Assembly: GCA_017534965.1 (NCBI GenBank)
Contig: JAFXVA010000006.1
Span: 1-64,000, forward strand
DNA length: 64,000 nucleotides
DNA from: Elusimicrobiaceae bacterium
GTDB lineage: Bacteria > Elusimicrobiota > Elusimicrobia > Elusimicrobiales > Elusimicrobiaceae
Reading direction: 5' to 3'
Shown here in pieces: positions 54,050 to 62,947 of this stretch. The position numbers were made by a program, and so were the translations under genes. The notes under the pieces were generated by a model that ran no database searches, had not been told where the DNA came from, and saw only the letters and a list, made by a program, of their open reading frames with translations. Position 1 is the stretch's first letter. The number at the start of each line of letters is the position of its first letter.

Positions 54050-56416
54050 ATGAAAATATTATATTCTTGGTTAAAAGATTTTATTGATATTGATTTAACG
54101 GCAAGTGAGTTAGAAAAACATTTAACTTCGCTTGGTATGGAAGTGGAAGAAATAACAAAAACAGGTGCGGATTTTGATGATATTTACGCAGCTAAAATTG
54201 TTAAAATCAACCCCCACCCAAATGCTGATAAACTACATTTAGTTGATTTGGAAACTAAAGACGGCGCTTTAAGAGTCGTCTGCGGTGCCAAAAATATTGA
54301 AGAAGGCCAAATTGTGCCCCTAGCAAGAGTTGGTGCAAGACTTGGTAAAGAATATTTAAAACCTGCCGTAATAAGAGGGGTTGCCTCGGAAGGTATGCTT
54401 TGTTCTTCAAAAGAACTTGGCTTAACTGCTGAAGCAAGCGGTATTATGCTGCTTGATAAAAATACCCCTATCGGCACAAATATTAAAGAACTTTACGGCA
54501 AGCCCGATATTATTTTTAACTTAGAACTTACCCCCAACAGACCGGATTTGATGAGCCACCTTGGCGTTGCGCGCGAATTATCCGTTTTACTAAATATTCC
54601 TTTAAAAAATAAAGAAATTAAGCATATTGAAGGCGCGGGAGATAGTCTTGAAGTTAATATTTTAACGGGCGAAGAAGGCTGTCAAAGATATAATGGCAGA
54701 ATTATAAGAAATGTTAAAAACTGCCCTTCTCCAAAATGGCTTGCTGAAAGATTACAAGCCATGGATGTTAACCCCAAAAACGCTATTGTTGATATAACAA
54801 ATTATGTTCTTTACGAAATCGGCCATCCTTTACATGCCTTTGATTTAAACCATTTAAAAGAAGGCAAAATCAATGTGCGCTGGGCTAATGAAGGCGAAGA
54901 ATTTTTAGGCCTTGACGGAGTAAAAAGAACTTTAAACCCGCAAAACCTTGTTATTGCCGACGGACAAAAACCCGTTGCCCTTGCCGGTGTAATCGGTGGT
55001 GAAAACGATAGTATTTTACCCGAAACAAAAGATATCTTTTTGGAAGCGGCCTATTTTTACCCGCCTTGCATAAACAAAACTTCCAAAAAAATGGCAATTT
55101 CAACGGAATCTTCCCAAAGATTTGAACGCGGTGTTGATATTGAAAACTGCACCAAAGCAATGGACCTTGCCACACAGCTTATAGTTGAAATTTGCGGCGG
55201 AGAAGTTAGCAAAGTAAATGATGTTTACCCAAAACCTTACACACCGCAAGCCGTTGCCTTTACGCCTAAAGATATTGAAAAAATCTTGGGTATGGAAATT
55301 GAAGAACAAAAATTAAAAGATATTTTTAATCGCCTTGGCAAACTTGAAGTTTCCGCTGAAAAATGGCTCTTTACCCCGCCGACACATAGGCGCGACCTTA
55401 ACCACAAATGGGATCTAGCCGAAGAAGCAGCACGCTTTATCGGCTTTGATAAACTTGCCGAAAAAGCAGATTCTTCTTATGCTCACTTATACTTTGCCGA
55501 AAACCCTAAAAATGTTGATATTGAAAATATTTTGATTGATAAACTTATCGGGCAAGGTTTCTTTGAGTGTAAGAACTATGATTTTGTTTCCCAAAAGGAA
55601 ATTGAAACCCTCGGTTTTGACACGAAAAATTGTCTTGAAATTCAAAACCCGCTTGCTCAAGGTATGGAGTTTTTAAGACCTTCCCTTTTAATGAGTCTTC
55701 TTAAGAATATTCATCACAATCAAAACTTTTCAAGAGATAATTTAAGACTTTTTGAAAGTGGCAAAACCTTTAGTTTACAAAAAGGGTATCCTGTTGAAAA
55801 CTTTACAATTAGTGGCGTTTTAACAGGCAAAACACCAACCCAAAAATTCTTTTTAACTCCGCAATGCCATTATGGTATTTTTGGTTTAAAAGGTATTATT
55901 GAAACTTTGCTCTCAGATTATGAAATTAAACTTGTGCCTTCTCAAAAAGCACCGGTTTATATGCACCCAAAAATCTGTATGGATATTATGCTTGATAATA
56001 AAGTTATCGGTATTTTAGGCCAGGTGCACCCTTTAACTTTAAAAGCTTTTGATGTTAAAAATGATGTTTGGGCTTTTGAGTTTAATTTAAAGAATCTTGA
56101 AAAACATTTTGACGCCCAAACTTTCAAAAAGGCAAAAGATGTTTCCAATTTGCCGACAAGCGAAAGGGATTTATCTTTTATCATAGATAAAACTATTCCT
56201 TACGCAAAAATTCAGCAGGTATTAAACCCGCTTGAAGTAAAGTATAATTTAATTGACCTTTACCAAGGCGAAAATCTTGCTGAAGGCAAAAAAAGTATGA
56301 CCCTGCACTTTGAGTTTGCGGCTAAAGAAAAAACTTTAACCGATAAAGAAGTCAACGCGGCTGTTGAAAATATATTAAATATACTCAAAGAACAGCTTGG
56401 CGCAACACTTAGATAA
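54050..56416 (+). CDS. pheT: Phenylalanyl-tRNA synthetase beta subunit
   Basis: The 788-residue product has an N-terminal EMAP-like tRNA-binding domain (HPNADKLHLVDLETKDG), B3/B4 editing domain, B5, core-like domain and a C-terminal FDX-ACB domain (NLPTSERDLSFIID). It starts directly after the pheS stop. Confidence 0.97.
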   Translation: MKILYSWLKDFIDIDLTASELEKHLTSLGMEVEEITKTGADFDDIYAAKIVKINPHPNADKLHLVDLETKDGALRVVCGAKNIEEGQIVPLARVGARLGKEYLKPAVIRGVASEGMLCSSKELGLTAEASGIMLLDKNTPIGTNIKELYGKPDIIFNLELTPNRPDLMSHLGVARELSVLLNIPLKNKEIKHIEGAGDSLEVNILTGEEGCQRYNGRIIRNVKNCPSPKWLAERLQAMDVNPKNAIVDITNYVLYEIGHPLHAFDLNHLKEGKINVRWANEGEEFLGLDGVKRTLNPQNLVIADGQKPVALAGVIGGENDSILPETKDIFLEAAYFYPPCINKTSKKMAISTESSQRFERGVDIENCTKAMDLATQLIVEICGGEVSKVNDVYPKPYTPQAVAFTPKDIEKILGMEIEEQKLKDIFNRLGKLEVSAEKWLFTPPTHRRDLNHKWDLAEEAARFIGFDKLAEKADSSYAHLYFAENPKNVDIENILIDKLIGQGFFECKNYDFVSQKEIETLGFDTKNCLEIQNPLAQGMEFLRPSLLMSLLKNIHHNQNFSRDNLRLFESGKTFSLQKGYPVENFTISGVLTGKTPTQKFFLTPQCHYGIFGLKGIIETLLSDYEIKLVPSQKAPVYMHPKICMDIMLDNKVIGILGQVHPLTLKAFDVKNDVWAFEFNLKNLEKHFDAQTFKKAKDVSNLPTSERDLSFIIDKTIPYAKIQQVLNPLEVKYNLIDLYQGENLAEGKKSMTLHFEFAAKEKTLTDKEVNAAVENILNILKEQLGATLR

Positions 56417-56694
56417 TGGACGATAGATATAAAAAATTAGTTAACTTAACCGATAGGGTAGTCAAACGCCTTTCCCTTTTAGAAAAGGAAAGAAGCGCCC
56501 TGCTTGCCGATTTAAGAAAAGCTCGCGAAGATATCAATTTCCTAAAAAAAGAACAGGAAAAATATAAAACTTTGCGCGAGTGGCAACAGCAAACTACCGC
56601 CATTATCAAACAAGTGCAAACAAAAATTGCAAAAGAAATAAAAAAGATAGAAGAGCAGTCAAGCAAACCTTATCTGGGAGACAAAGATGAATAA
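56416..56694 (+). CDS. Small coiled-coil protein, ZapB-like
   Basis: The 92-residue product is almost all coiled coil (RVVKRLSLLEKERSALLADL... through residue 80). A small coiled-coil protein between pheT and zapA fits a ZapB-type FtsZ-ring partner. Sequence alone does not prove it. It overlaps zapA by 8 bases. Confidence 0.75.
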   Translation: MDDRYKKLVNLTDRVVKRLSLLEKERSALLADLRKAREDINFLKKEQEKYKTLREWQQQTTAIIKQVQTKIAKEIKKIEEQSSKPYLGDKDE

Positions 56695-56995
56695 AAATGA
56701 AAGTATGACCCTTACTATAAAAGGGGTAGAATTAGATGATGTTTATTTTGAAAATCTTGGTCCTTTGGAAATAAACGCCCTTGCTGCTACCGTTGAGAAT
56801 CAAATAAACAAAATTTCTGTAGAAAAGAAAACCCTTGATGTCTTTAAACTTTTTTTATATACAGCTTTACATTTTGCAGCTCAGGCCTATTCCAAAAACG
56901 AAACAGCTTCCTCTAAAAAGCAAGATGAACAAGAACAGCTTGATATTGCTATTGATAAACTTTCTTCCGCTTTAAGCAGGTTGCCTTTAGAGTAG
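56687..56995 (+). CDS. zapA: Cell division protein ZapA-like
   Basis: The 102-residue product has an N-terminal beta hairpin (MTLTIKGVELDDVYFENLG), a middle LAATVENQINKI and a C-terminal helix, as in ZapA, which bundles FtsZ filaments. zapA after pheT is a known order in several bacteria, which supports the call. Confidence 0.78.
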   Translation: MNKNESMTLTIKGVELDDVYFENLGPLEINALAATVENQINKISVEKKTLDVFKLFLYTALHFAAQAYSKNETASSKKQDEQEQLDIAIDKLSSALSRLPLE

Positions 56996-57013
56996 TTTGG
57001 GGAGTAAAAAGAT

Positions 57014-58291
57014 ATGTCCGATTTTTTTGAAGAAGAATTAAACGCCGCTAAACAAAAAAATATGCCCCTTGCCGCACGTATGGCACCGCAAACTTTAGAA
57101 GAATTTGCCGGCCAGCAAGATATTCTTGATAAAGGCAAAATGCTACGCCGTTTAATTGAAGCAGATAAAATAAGGTCAGCCGTTTTCTTTGGCCCTCCGG
57201 GCGTTGGCAAAACGGCCCTTGCGCGTTTAATTGCCAAAAATACTAAGGCGGTCGTGCGCGAATTAAATGCCGCCGCTTGCGGTGTTGGCGAGTTAAAACA
57301 AATTATAGAAGAAGCCAAATTTAAACAGGAAAATAATTTATCAGGCGCGCAAAAAACTCTTTTAATTTTAGATGAAATACACCACTTTAACAAAACCCAA
57401 CAGGATGTTTTGCTCCCTTCTGTTGAAAGCGGTTTAATTACCCTAATTGGCTTAACAACCGAAAACCCTTATTTTTATATAAATAATGCCCTTTTATCAA
57501 GATTTTCCGTCTTTGAATTTAAAGCCCTTGATGATGACGCCCTTGATAAAATTATTAAAAAAGCCGCCAAAAGTGAAAATTTTAAAATAAAAAAAGAGGC
57601 AAAGACTTTTTTAATTACCCAGGCCAACGGCGACGCAAGAAGATTACTTAATGCTCTTGAACTTGCCATTTTAACTACACCTTACGAAGGCGGACAAAAG
57701 GAAATTACTTTAGATATTGCCAAAGAATGTATCCAAGTGCGCCACTTAAATTATGATAAAAAGGGCGATAATCACTATGATATAATTTCCGCTTTTATTA
57801 AATCTATGCGCGGGTCAGACCCGGATGCCGCTGTTTATTGGCTGGCTAAAATGCTAAACTCCGGCGAAGACCCGCGCTTTATAGCGCGCCGTATTTTAAT
57901 TTGTGCAAGCGAAGATGTGGGCCTTGCCGAGCCAACGGCTTTAGTGGTAGCACAAGCCGCTTTCTTTAGTGCGCAAGTTCTTGGTATGCCGGAAGTCAGA
58001 ATTCCCCTCTCCCAAGCGGCAATTTATGTCGCCTGTGCGCCAAAATCAAACAGCGCATACCTTGCCATTGACGCTGCCTTAGACGAAGTTAAAAACGGAC
58101 CTTATAGAGCAGTTCCCGATCATTTAAGAAACGGGGCCAAAAATATCGGCTATAAATATGCGCACGATTTTCCTAATCATTATGTAGAGCAAGAATATAT
58201 GCCAAACCCCAAAAAGTTTTTAAAACTTACTACCCAAGGCAAAGAAAAAGTGCTTAAAGAACGCCAAGAACTTTTGAGGAAGAAGAAATGA
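57014..58291 (+). CDS. rarA: Replication-associated AAA+ ATPase RarA
   Basis: The 425-residue product has PLAARMAPQTLEEFAGQQ, Walker A FGPPGVGKTALARL, Walker B LLILDEIHHFNK, and the C-terminal MgsA domain (SGEDPRFIARRILICASEDVG). It acts at stalled replication forks. It overlaps xseA as ATGA. Confidence 0.95.
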   Translation: MSDFFEEELNAAKQKNMPLAARMAPQTLEEFAGQQDILDKGKMLRRLIEADKIRSAVFFGPPGVGKTALARLIAKNTKAVVRELNAAACGVGELKQIIEEAKFKQENNLSGAQKTLLILDEIHHFNKTQQDVLLPSVESGLITLIGLTTENPYFYINNALLSRFSVFEFKALDDDALDKIIKKAAKSENFKIKKEAKTFLITQANGDARRLLNALELAILTTPYEGGQKEITLDIAKECIQVRHLNYDKKGDNHYDIISAFIKSMRGSDPDAAVYWLAKMLNSGEDPRFIARRILICASEDVGLAEPTALVVAQAAFFSAQVLGMPEVRIPLSQAAIYVACAPKSNSAYLAIDAALDEVKNGPYRAVPDHLRNGAKNIGYKYAHDFPNHYVEQEYMPNPKKFLKLTTQGKEKVLKERQELLRKKK

Positions 58292-59412
58292 ACTTGCCCT
58301 TTGACCCGGAAAAAATTTTTTCTGTTTCTGAAATCAGCCAAATAATCAAAGAAATGCTTGAAGGCGTTTTCGGTGATATTAAAATTGAAGGCGAGATTTC
58401 CAATTTAAAAACCGCTTCCAGCGGGCATATTTATTTTGATTTAAAAGATGAAAATGCTTTAATTTCCGTTGTTTTATTTAGGGGATATGCACGAGGAGTT
58501 AAACTTGAAGAAGGCCTAAAAGTGCAAATTGATGGCGAAATTTCCTGCTATATTAAACAAGGCCGCTATCAAATAATTGCCCACTCCGTCCAAACACAAA
58601 GCAAAGGAAATCTCTATCTTGAATTTGAAAAATTAAAAGAAAAACTTACCAAAGAAGGCCTTTTCGATGAAGATAAAAAATTGCCTTTGCCGAAATTTCC
58701 AAAAAGAATAGGCGTTGCCACTTCGCCGACAGGCGCTGCAATAAGAGATATTTTATCAGTCTTAAACCGCCGTGCAACCGGACTAGAAATTATTATTGCT
58801 CCTTGCGCCGTTCAAGGCGAGCAGGCAAAACAGGAAATTGTCCAAGCGATTAAAAATCTTAATAATTTAAAACCAAAAATTGATGTTATTTTAGTTGGCC
58901 GTGGCGGTGGCAGTATGGAAGATCTTTGGGCTTTTAATGAAGAAATCGTCGTGCGAGCAGTAGCTGCAAGCAAAATACCTGTAATTTCCTGCGTGGGCCA
59001 CGAGGTTGATTTTACTTTGACAGATTTTGCCGCTTCCCTTCGCGCACCAACGCCTTCTGCTGCTGCCGAGCTTGTAGTTGAAACTTCTTCAAGTCTTATA
59101 GAACGCGTGAATCAATTAAACAAAAATCTTTTACAAACCATAACAATTAAATATGAGCGGCTTTTTGGCCGTCTTAAAATGGCGGTGGAAAATAAAATTT
59201 TCAAAAATCCTTCTATAATTTTTAATCAAAAAGAACAACGGCTTGATATCGCACAAAACCGCTTAAAAGATTTAAGCCCGTTTAATGTTTTAAAGCGCGG
59301 TTATTCTATTGTCAGGCGCAAAAGCGATAATAAGGTTGTCAAATCATCCTTAAAAGGCGAACGCTTAAAAATACAAAGTTCGCAAGATATTTACGAGGTA
59401 GAAACTATATGA
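58288..59412 (+). CDS. xseA: Exodeoxyribonuclease VII large subunit
   Basis: The 374-residue product has an N-terminal OB domain, the nuclease core with GVATSPTGAAIRDIL and GRGGGSMEDLWAFNEE, and a shortened coiled region (the E. coli protein is about 456). It degrades single-stranded DNA with XseB. It overlaps both neighbours by four bases. Confidence 0.95.
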   Translation: MNLPFDPEKIFSVSEISQIIKEMLEGVFGDIKIEGEISNLKTASSGHIYFDLKDENALISVVLFRGYARGVKLEEGLKVQIDGEISCYIKQGRYQIIAHSVQTQSKGNLYLEFEKLKEKLTKEGLFDEDKKLPLPKFPKRIGVATSPTGAAIRDILSVLNRRATGLEIIIAPCAVQGEQAKQEIVQAIKNLNNLKPKIDVILVGRGGGSMEDLWAFNEEIVVRAVAASKIPVISCVGHEVDFTLTDFAASLRAPTPSAAAELVVETSSSLIERVNQLNKNLLQTITIKYERLFGRLKMAVENKIFKNPSIIFNQKEQRLDIAQNRLKDLSPFNVLKRGYSIVRRKSDNKVVKSSLKGERLKIQSSQDIYEVETI

Positions 59413-59627
59413 AATTAACTTTTGAAAAGAAACTTGATAAACTTGAAGAAATTATTTCCAAACTTGAAGATCCTTCTTTAGAACTAGAGCAAAGTGCCAA
59501 ACTTTTTGAAGAAGGCCTAACTTTATCTAAAGAATTAAGCGCGCAACTTGGCGAAGTTAAAAATAAAGTTGAAATCTTAAAAAAACAAGGTGCCGAACTT
59601 AAACTTGAAAGTTTTGAGGAAGAATAA
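59409..59627 (+). CDS. xseB: Exodeoxyribonuclease VII small subunit
   Basis: The 72-residue helical hairpin has FEKKLDKLEEIISKLEDPSL and LEQSAKLFEEGLTLSKE, as in XseB. It overlaps xseA as ATGA. Confidence 0.94.
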   Translation: MKLTFEKKLDKLEEIISKLEDPSLELEQSAKLFEEGLTLSKELSAQLGEVKNKVEILKKQGAELKLESFEEE

Positions 59628-59631
59628 AAAT

Positions 59632-60381
59632 ATGCCAAAACTCCGTCTTGATAATGCCCTTGTAGAAAAGGGACTTGCGCCAAGCCGCAATAAAGCCCAA
59701 GCCCTAATTATGGCCGGCGAAGTTTTGGTAAATAATCAAGTTGAAACCCGTGCCGATAGAAATATAAAAGAAGAAGACCTTATTACTTTAAAAGAAAAAT
59801 CTTGCCCTTATGTTTCACGCGGGGGCCTTAAATTAAAAGGCGCCTTAAACAATTTTAATATCGTTTTAAAAGATAAAATTTGCGTTGATATTGGTGTTGC
59901 TACAGGCGGCTTTTCGCATTGTATGCTAATGGAAGGTGCAAAAAAAGTTTATGGCGTTGATGTAGGTAAAGGGCAAATTGCAAGTGAAATTTTAAAATAC
60001 CCAAATTTTATTTTTCGTCCTAACACCAATGCTCGCTATATTACGCCTGATATGTTTGAAGATAAATTTGAATTTGCCGCCGTGGATGTTTCTTTTATTT
60101 CCCTCAAAATGATAATGCCGGCTTTGTTTAATTGTATGGCAAAAAAAGCGCAAATTGTTTTTTTAATTAAACCGCAATTTGAACTAACCCCAAAAGAAGT
60201 ACCCCACGGCATTGTTAAGACCGAAGAAAACCGCCAAAAAGCAATTTCCTCTTTAAAAGAATTTTTTAACGAGAATATTAAAGAAAAATTTAACGCCAAA
60301 GAAGCCGGCCTTTGCCCTTCTCCCATCACGGGTGTTCACGGCAACCAAGAATATCTTTGGTACATCAAAATCGGCAAATAA
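59632..60381 (+). CDS. tlyA: TlyA-family rRNA 2'-O-methyltransferase
   Basis: The product is 249 residues from the ATG at 59632, preceded by GAGGAAG; an upstream in-frame ATG (59590) overlaps xseB and was rejected. It has an S4 RNA-binding domain (residues 1-60) and an FtsJ-like core with YVSRGGLKLKGAL, DIGVATGGFSHCML and KPQFE. It methylates ribose in rRNA. Next to xseB, as in other genomes. Confidence 0.93.
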   Translation: MPKLRLDNALVEKGLAPSRNKAQALIMAGEVLVNNQVETRADRNIKEEDLITLKEKSCPYVSRGGLKLKGALNNFNIVLKDKICVDIGVATGGFSHCMLMEGAKKVYGVDVGKGQIASEILKYPNFIFRPNTNARYITPDMFEDKFEFAAVDVSFISLKMIMPALFNCMAKKAQIVFLIKPQFELTPKEVPHGIVKTEENRQKAISSLKEFFNENIKEKFNAKEAGLCPSPITGVHGNQEYLWYIKIGK

Positions 60382-60396
60382 TTTATTCTATATAAT

Positions 60397-60435
60397 AAAA
60401 ATCCCTTTCCTTGATTATATAAGGAAAGGGATTTT
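60397..60435. terminator. Bidirectional terminator
   Basis: AAAATCCCTTTCCTT pairs perfectly with AAGGAAAGGGATTTT around a short loop between convergent tlyA and pilT. Confidence 0.92.
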
Positions 60436-60462
60436 AAATCTAGTCTAACACAGAAGTTTTAT

Positions 60463-60504
60463 AAGACTTTTTAGGGGCAATAATATTACCCCTAAAAAAG
60501 TCTT
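60463..60504. terminator. Second inverted repeat after pilT
   Basis: AAGACTTTTTAGGGG pairs with CCCCTAAAAAAGTCTT (one bulge). It starts 8 bases past the pilT stop on the minus strand; a backup terminator or mRNA-end stem. Confidence 0.7.
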
Positions 60505-60511
60505 CGCAAAA

Positions 60512-61585
60512 CTATTTTTCTTTGCCGCTGATTTGGACCATATATGCCTTAAAGTCGTTAACATCAGTAGAGTGGGTTAAGGCATCTTCATAAGAAATTT
60601 TCTTACTCAAATAAAGTTCGGCTAAACTGCGGTTCATTGTGGACATACCAAATTGGGTGCCCGTTTGCATAACGTGAATAAGCTGCTCGGTCTTTTCATC
60701 GCGGATGATAGCTCTTGCTGCGGAAGTTGCAAGTAAAACTTCCGTTGCAAGCACGCGGCTTTTGCCATCAGCCGTAAGTAATAATTGTTGTGAGAAAACG
60801 GCTTCAAGCACGAATGATAATTGGGTTCTTGCCTGCACTTGTTGGTTCGGCGGATACATATCAATAATACGGTTGATTGTTTGCATAGCATCGTTAGTGT
60901 GCAAGGTTGCAAAAACCAAGTGGCCTGTTTCAGCAGCGTTAAGGGCTTGCTGGGTTGTTTCAAGGTCTCTTAACTCACCGACCAAGATAACATCAGGGTC
61001 TTGTCTTAAAACATATTTAAGAGCAGTGGCGAAACTTTCTGTATCATAGCCGACTTCTCTTTGATTGACGATACTTCTTTTATGCTTATGAACGAATTCC
61101 ACCGGGTCTTCAACCGTCATAATATGATAACCATAATTTTCATTGATATAGTTAATCATACTTGCAAGTGAAGTAGATTTACCGGAACCTGTAGGCCCTG
61201 TAACCAAAATTAAACCTTTATTTAAGTTGACAATTCTATCAACAGCAGCAGGAAGGCCGAGTTCTCTAAATGTCTTAAAACCTGTAGGTATTGCTCTTAT
61301 GGCAACGCCGACATTTCCTCTCTGTCTAAAGACGTTAACTCTTATACGACCGACATCTTTAATAGAAAATGCGAAGTCAAGTTCATTATGGGTTTCAAAT
61401 CTACTCTTTTGTTCATCAGTCATAATAGAGTAAATTAAGGCCTGCGTTTGTTCCGGAGTTAAAGGATCAAAAGGTGTAGCAAAAAGTTCCCCGTTAATAC
61501 GCAAGATAGGTGGCACACCGACTGTTAAATGTAAGTCTGAAGCCCCTTTATTTTTCATCAGATAAAACAACTCGTCAATCAACAT
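60512..61585 (-). CDS. pilT: Type IV pilus retraction ATPase PilT
   Basis: The 357-residue product has DLHLTVGVPPILRINGEL, Walker A GPTGSGKST, the Asp box DPVEFVHKHK, and HLVFATLHTNDA. It powers pilus retraction and twitching. The C-terminal LAELYLSKKISYEDAL segment replaces the classical AIRNLIRE motif only in part. It follows the GYF-like gene by three bases. Confidence 0.96.
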   Translation of the reverse strand: MLIDELFYLMKNKGASDLHLTVGVPPILRINGELFATPFDPLTPEQTQALIYSIMTDEQKSRFETHNELDFAFSIKDVGRIRVNVFRQRGNVGVAIRAIPTGFKTFRELGLPAAVDRIVNLNKGLILVTGPTGSGKSTSLASMINYINENYGYHIMTVEDPVEFVHKHKRSIVNQREVGYDTESFATALKYVLRQDPDVILVGELRDLETTQQALNAAETGHLVFATLHTNDAMQTINRIIDMYPPNQQVQARTQLSFVLEAVFSQQLLLTADGKSRVLATEVLLATSAARAIIRDEKTEQLIHVMQTGTQFGMSTMNRSLAELYLSKKISYEDALTHSTDVNDFKAYMVQISGKEK

Positions 61586-61588
61586 TTT

Positions 61589-62947
61589 TTATTCTCCTTT
61601 CATTAATAAATCTATCCCTAAATTATTTAAGCCATTAATTTCATTTTTATCCAAATCTATGCTGAAAGAATAAATCATCGGTTCTTGACGAATCTTACTA
61701 GCATTAAAATGGACATAATAATTTCTGCCACTCAAAATATCAGCTACCCAGTTAGTTTGATAAGAAGCATACTTATTATTTAAGTATTCTTCCAAAGTTT
61801 TACCACTTGGAAGAACAAATCTTTTTACTTTTGCCAAAGCTCTTTGTTTATCCGTAGCACTGGCTTGTGTATTATTTACATAAGCGGAAGTATCCGTTGT
61901 CGGCGGAATTTCCGCAATAGATTGCGGTTTTCTTACAGGTTCTTCTCTTAAAGGTATATTAGTATTTGTCAAAGGCACCGGAGCAGCAACTGCGTGAGCT
62001 TTTTCATTTTCACTTCCGCCCATAAAAGCTAAAACTAAAGCAACTACCACCAGCACAAACATAACAATAAGTAAAAGATATATTTTATTATTTCTTGTTT
62101 GCTTTTCTAAATCAGAATCTTTATCAATATTTTTTATTTTTATATTTTCTCTTTGTTCTTTATCTTGGCCGTAAGTATCGTAAATATCTTCGGTAATATC
62201 TTTAAGTTCCTTTGTTTTTTGTTGTGTTCTTTCAAAAATATTAAGAATTGGGGTATCTTCTAAAGTATCTTCCGTAGGCAAAGTATCTTCCGGTGTAACA
62301 TTATCAATCTGTTCTGTAGAGGGTTCTTCTTCTTCACTTAAAATTGCTTTAGCCGGGATATCTTCAAGCAAAGTATCTCCATCAGCATCTAAGCGCGGGG
62401 CTATTGTATGATCTGAAATTGTTTCTTCAATATTAGGGGCAATTTCCGGTCTATCTGTTTCAAAAGGATTTTTTTCCTCTGTTTTTTCAGAATCTTCCGG
62501 TTTAGTTTCTAAAATAGAAGGCACCTCTTCTTCTTTTATATCCTGTTCTATAGGTGCAGTTAGTGTTTCTTCTTTTGTTTCTTCTGCAGGATTAAAGATC
62601 GGTTCTTCTTTAGCTATCTCTTGGGTATATTCTTTTACTTCTTCTTTAGGTTCTTGGTCTTTATTTTCTTTTATCTCTTCGGAGTTTTCTTTTGAATTAT
62701 CTGAAGAGGAATAATCTACTTCAATATCATCCAAAGCAATTTCCTGCGGTATTTCCATTTCAATATCGCCTGATATAATAGCAGCAAAATCTTGCCCGTA
62801 AGTTTGTGCCGGTTTCCAAAATTCTGCCTGCTCTGCTTTGTCTTCAGGACAAACTAAAGATTCCCCTGTAAAAAGGTTATCTTTTGCTATTTCTTCTGCA
62901 GTCCAAGGACCAAGAATATCGCCTTCTTTTAGATACCAATATTTCAT
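61589..62947 (-). CDS. GYF-like domain membrane protein with acidic linker
   Basis: The 452-residue product has an N-terminal GYF_2-like domain (WYLKEGDILGPWTAEEI). About 230 residues of Glu/Thr/Pro-rich low-complexity sequence follow, then one membrane helix near 290-310 (IYLLLIVMFVLVVVALVLAF) and a C-terminal extracytoplasmic domain of about 140 residues (KTLEEYLNNKYASYQTNWVAD). Sitting between gltX and pilT, it may help pilus function, but this is inference from place. No family found for the C-terminus. Confidence 0.82.
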   Translation of the reverse strand: MKYWYLKEGDILGPWTAEEIAKDNLFTGESLVCPEDKAEQAEFWKPAQTYGQDFAAIISGDIEMEIPQEIALDDIEVDYSSSDNSKENSEEIKENKDQEPKEEVKEYTQEIAKEEPIFNPAEETKEETLTAPIEQDIKEEEVPSILETKPEDSEKTEEKNPFETDRPEIAPNIEETISDHTIAPRLDADGDTLLEDIPAKAILSEEEEPSTEQIDNVTPEDTLPTEDTLEDTPILNIFERTQQKTKELKDITEDIYDTYGQDKEQRENIKIKNIDKDSDLEKQTRNNKIYLLLIVMFVLVVVALVLAFMGGSENEKAHAVAAPVPLTNTNIPLREEPVRKPQSIAEIPPTTDTSAYVNNTQASATDKQRALAKVKRFVLPSGKTLEEYLNNKYASYQTNWVADILSGRNYYVHFNASKIRQEPMIYSFSIDLDKNEINGLNNLGIDLLMKGE

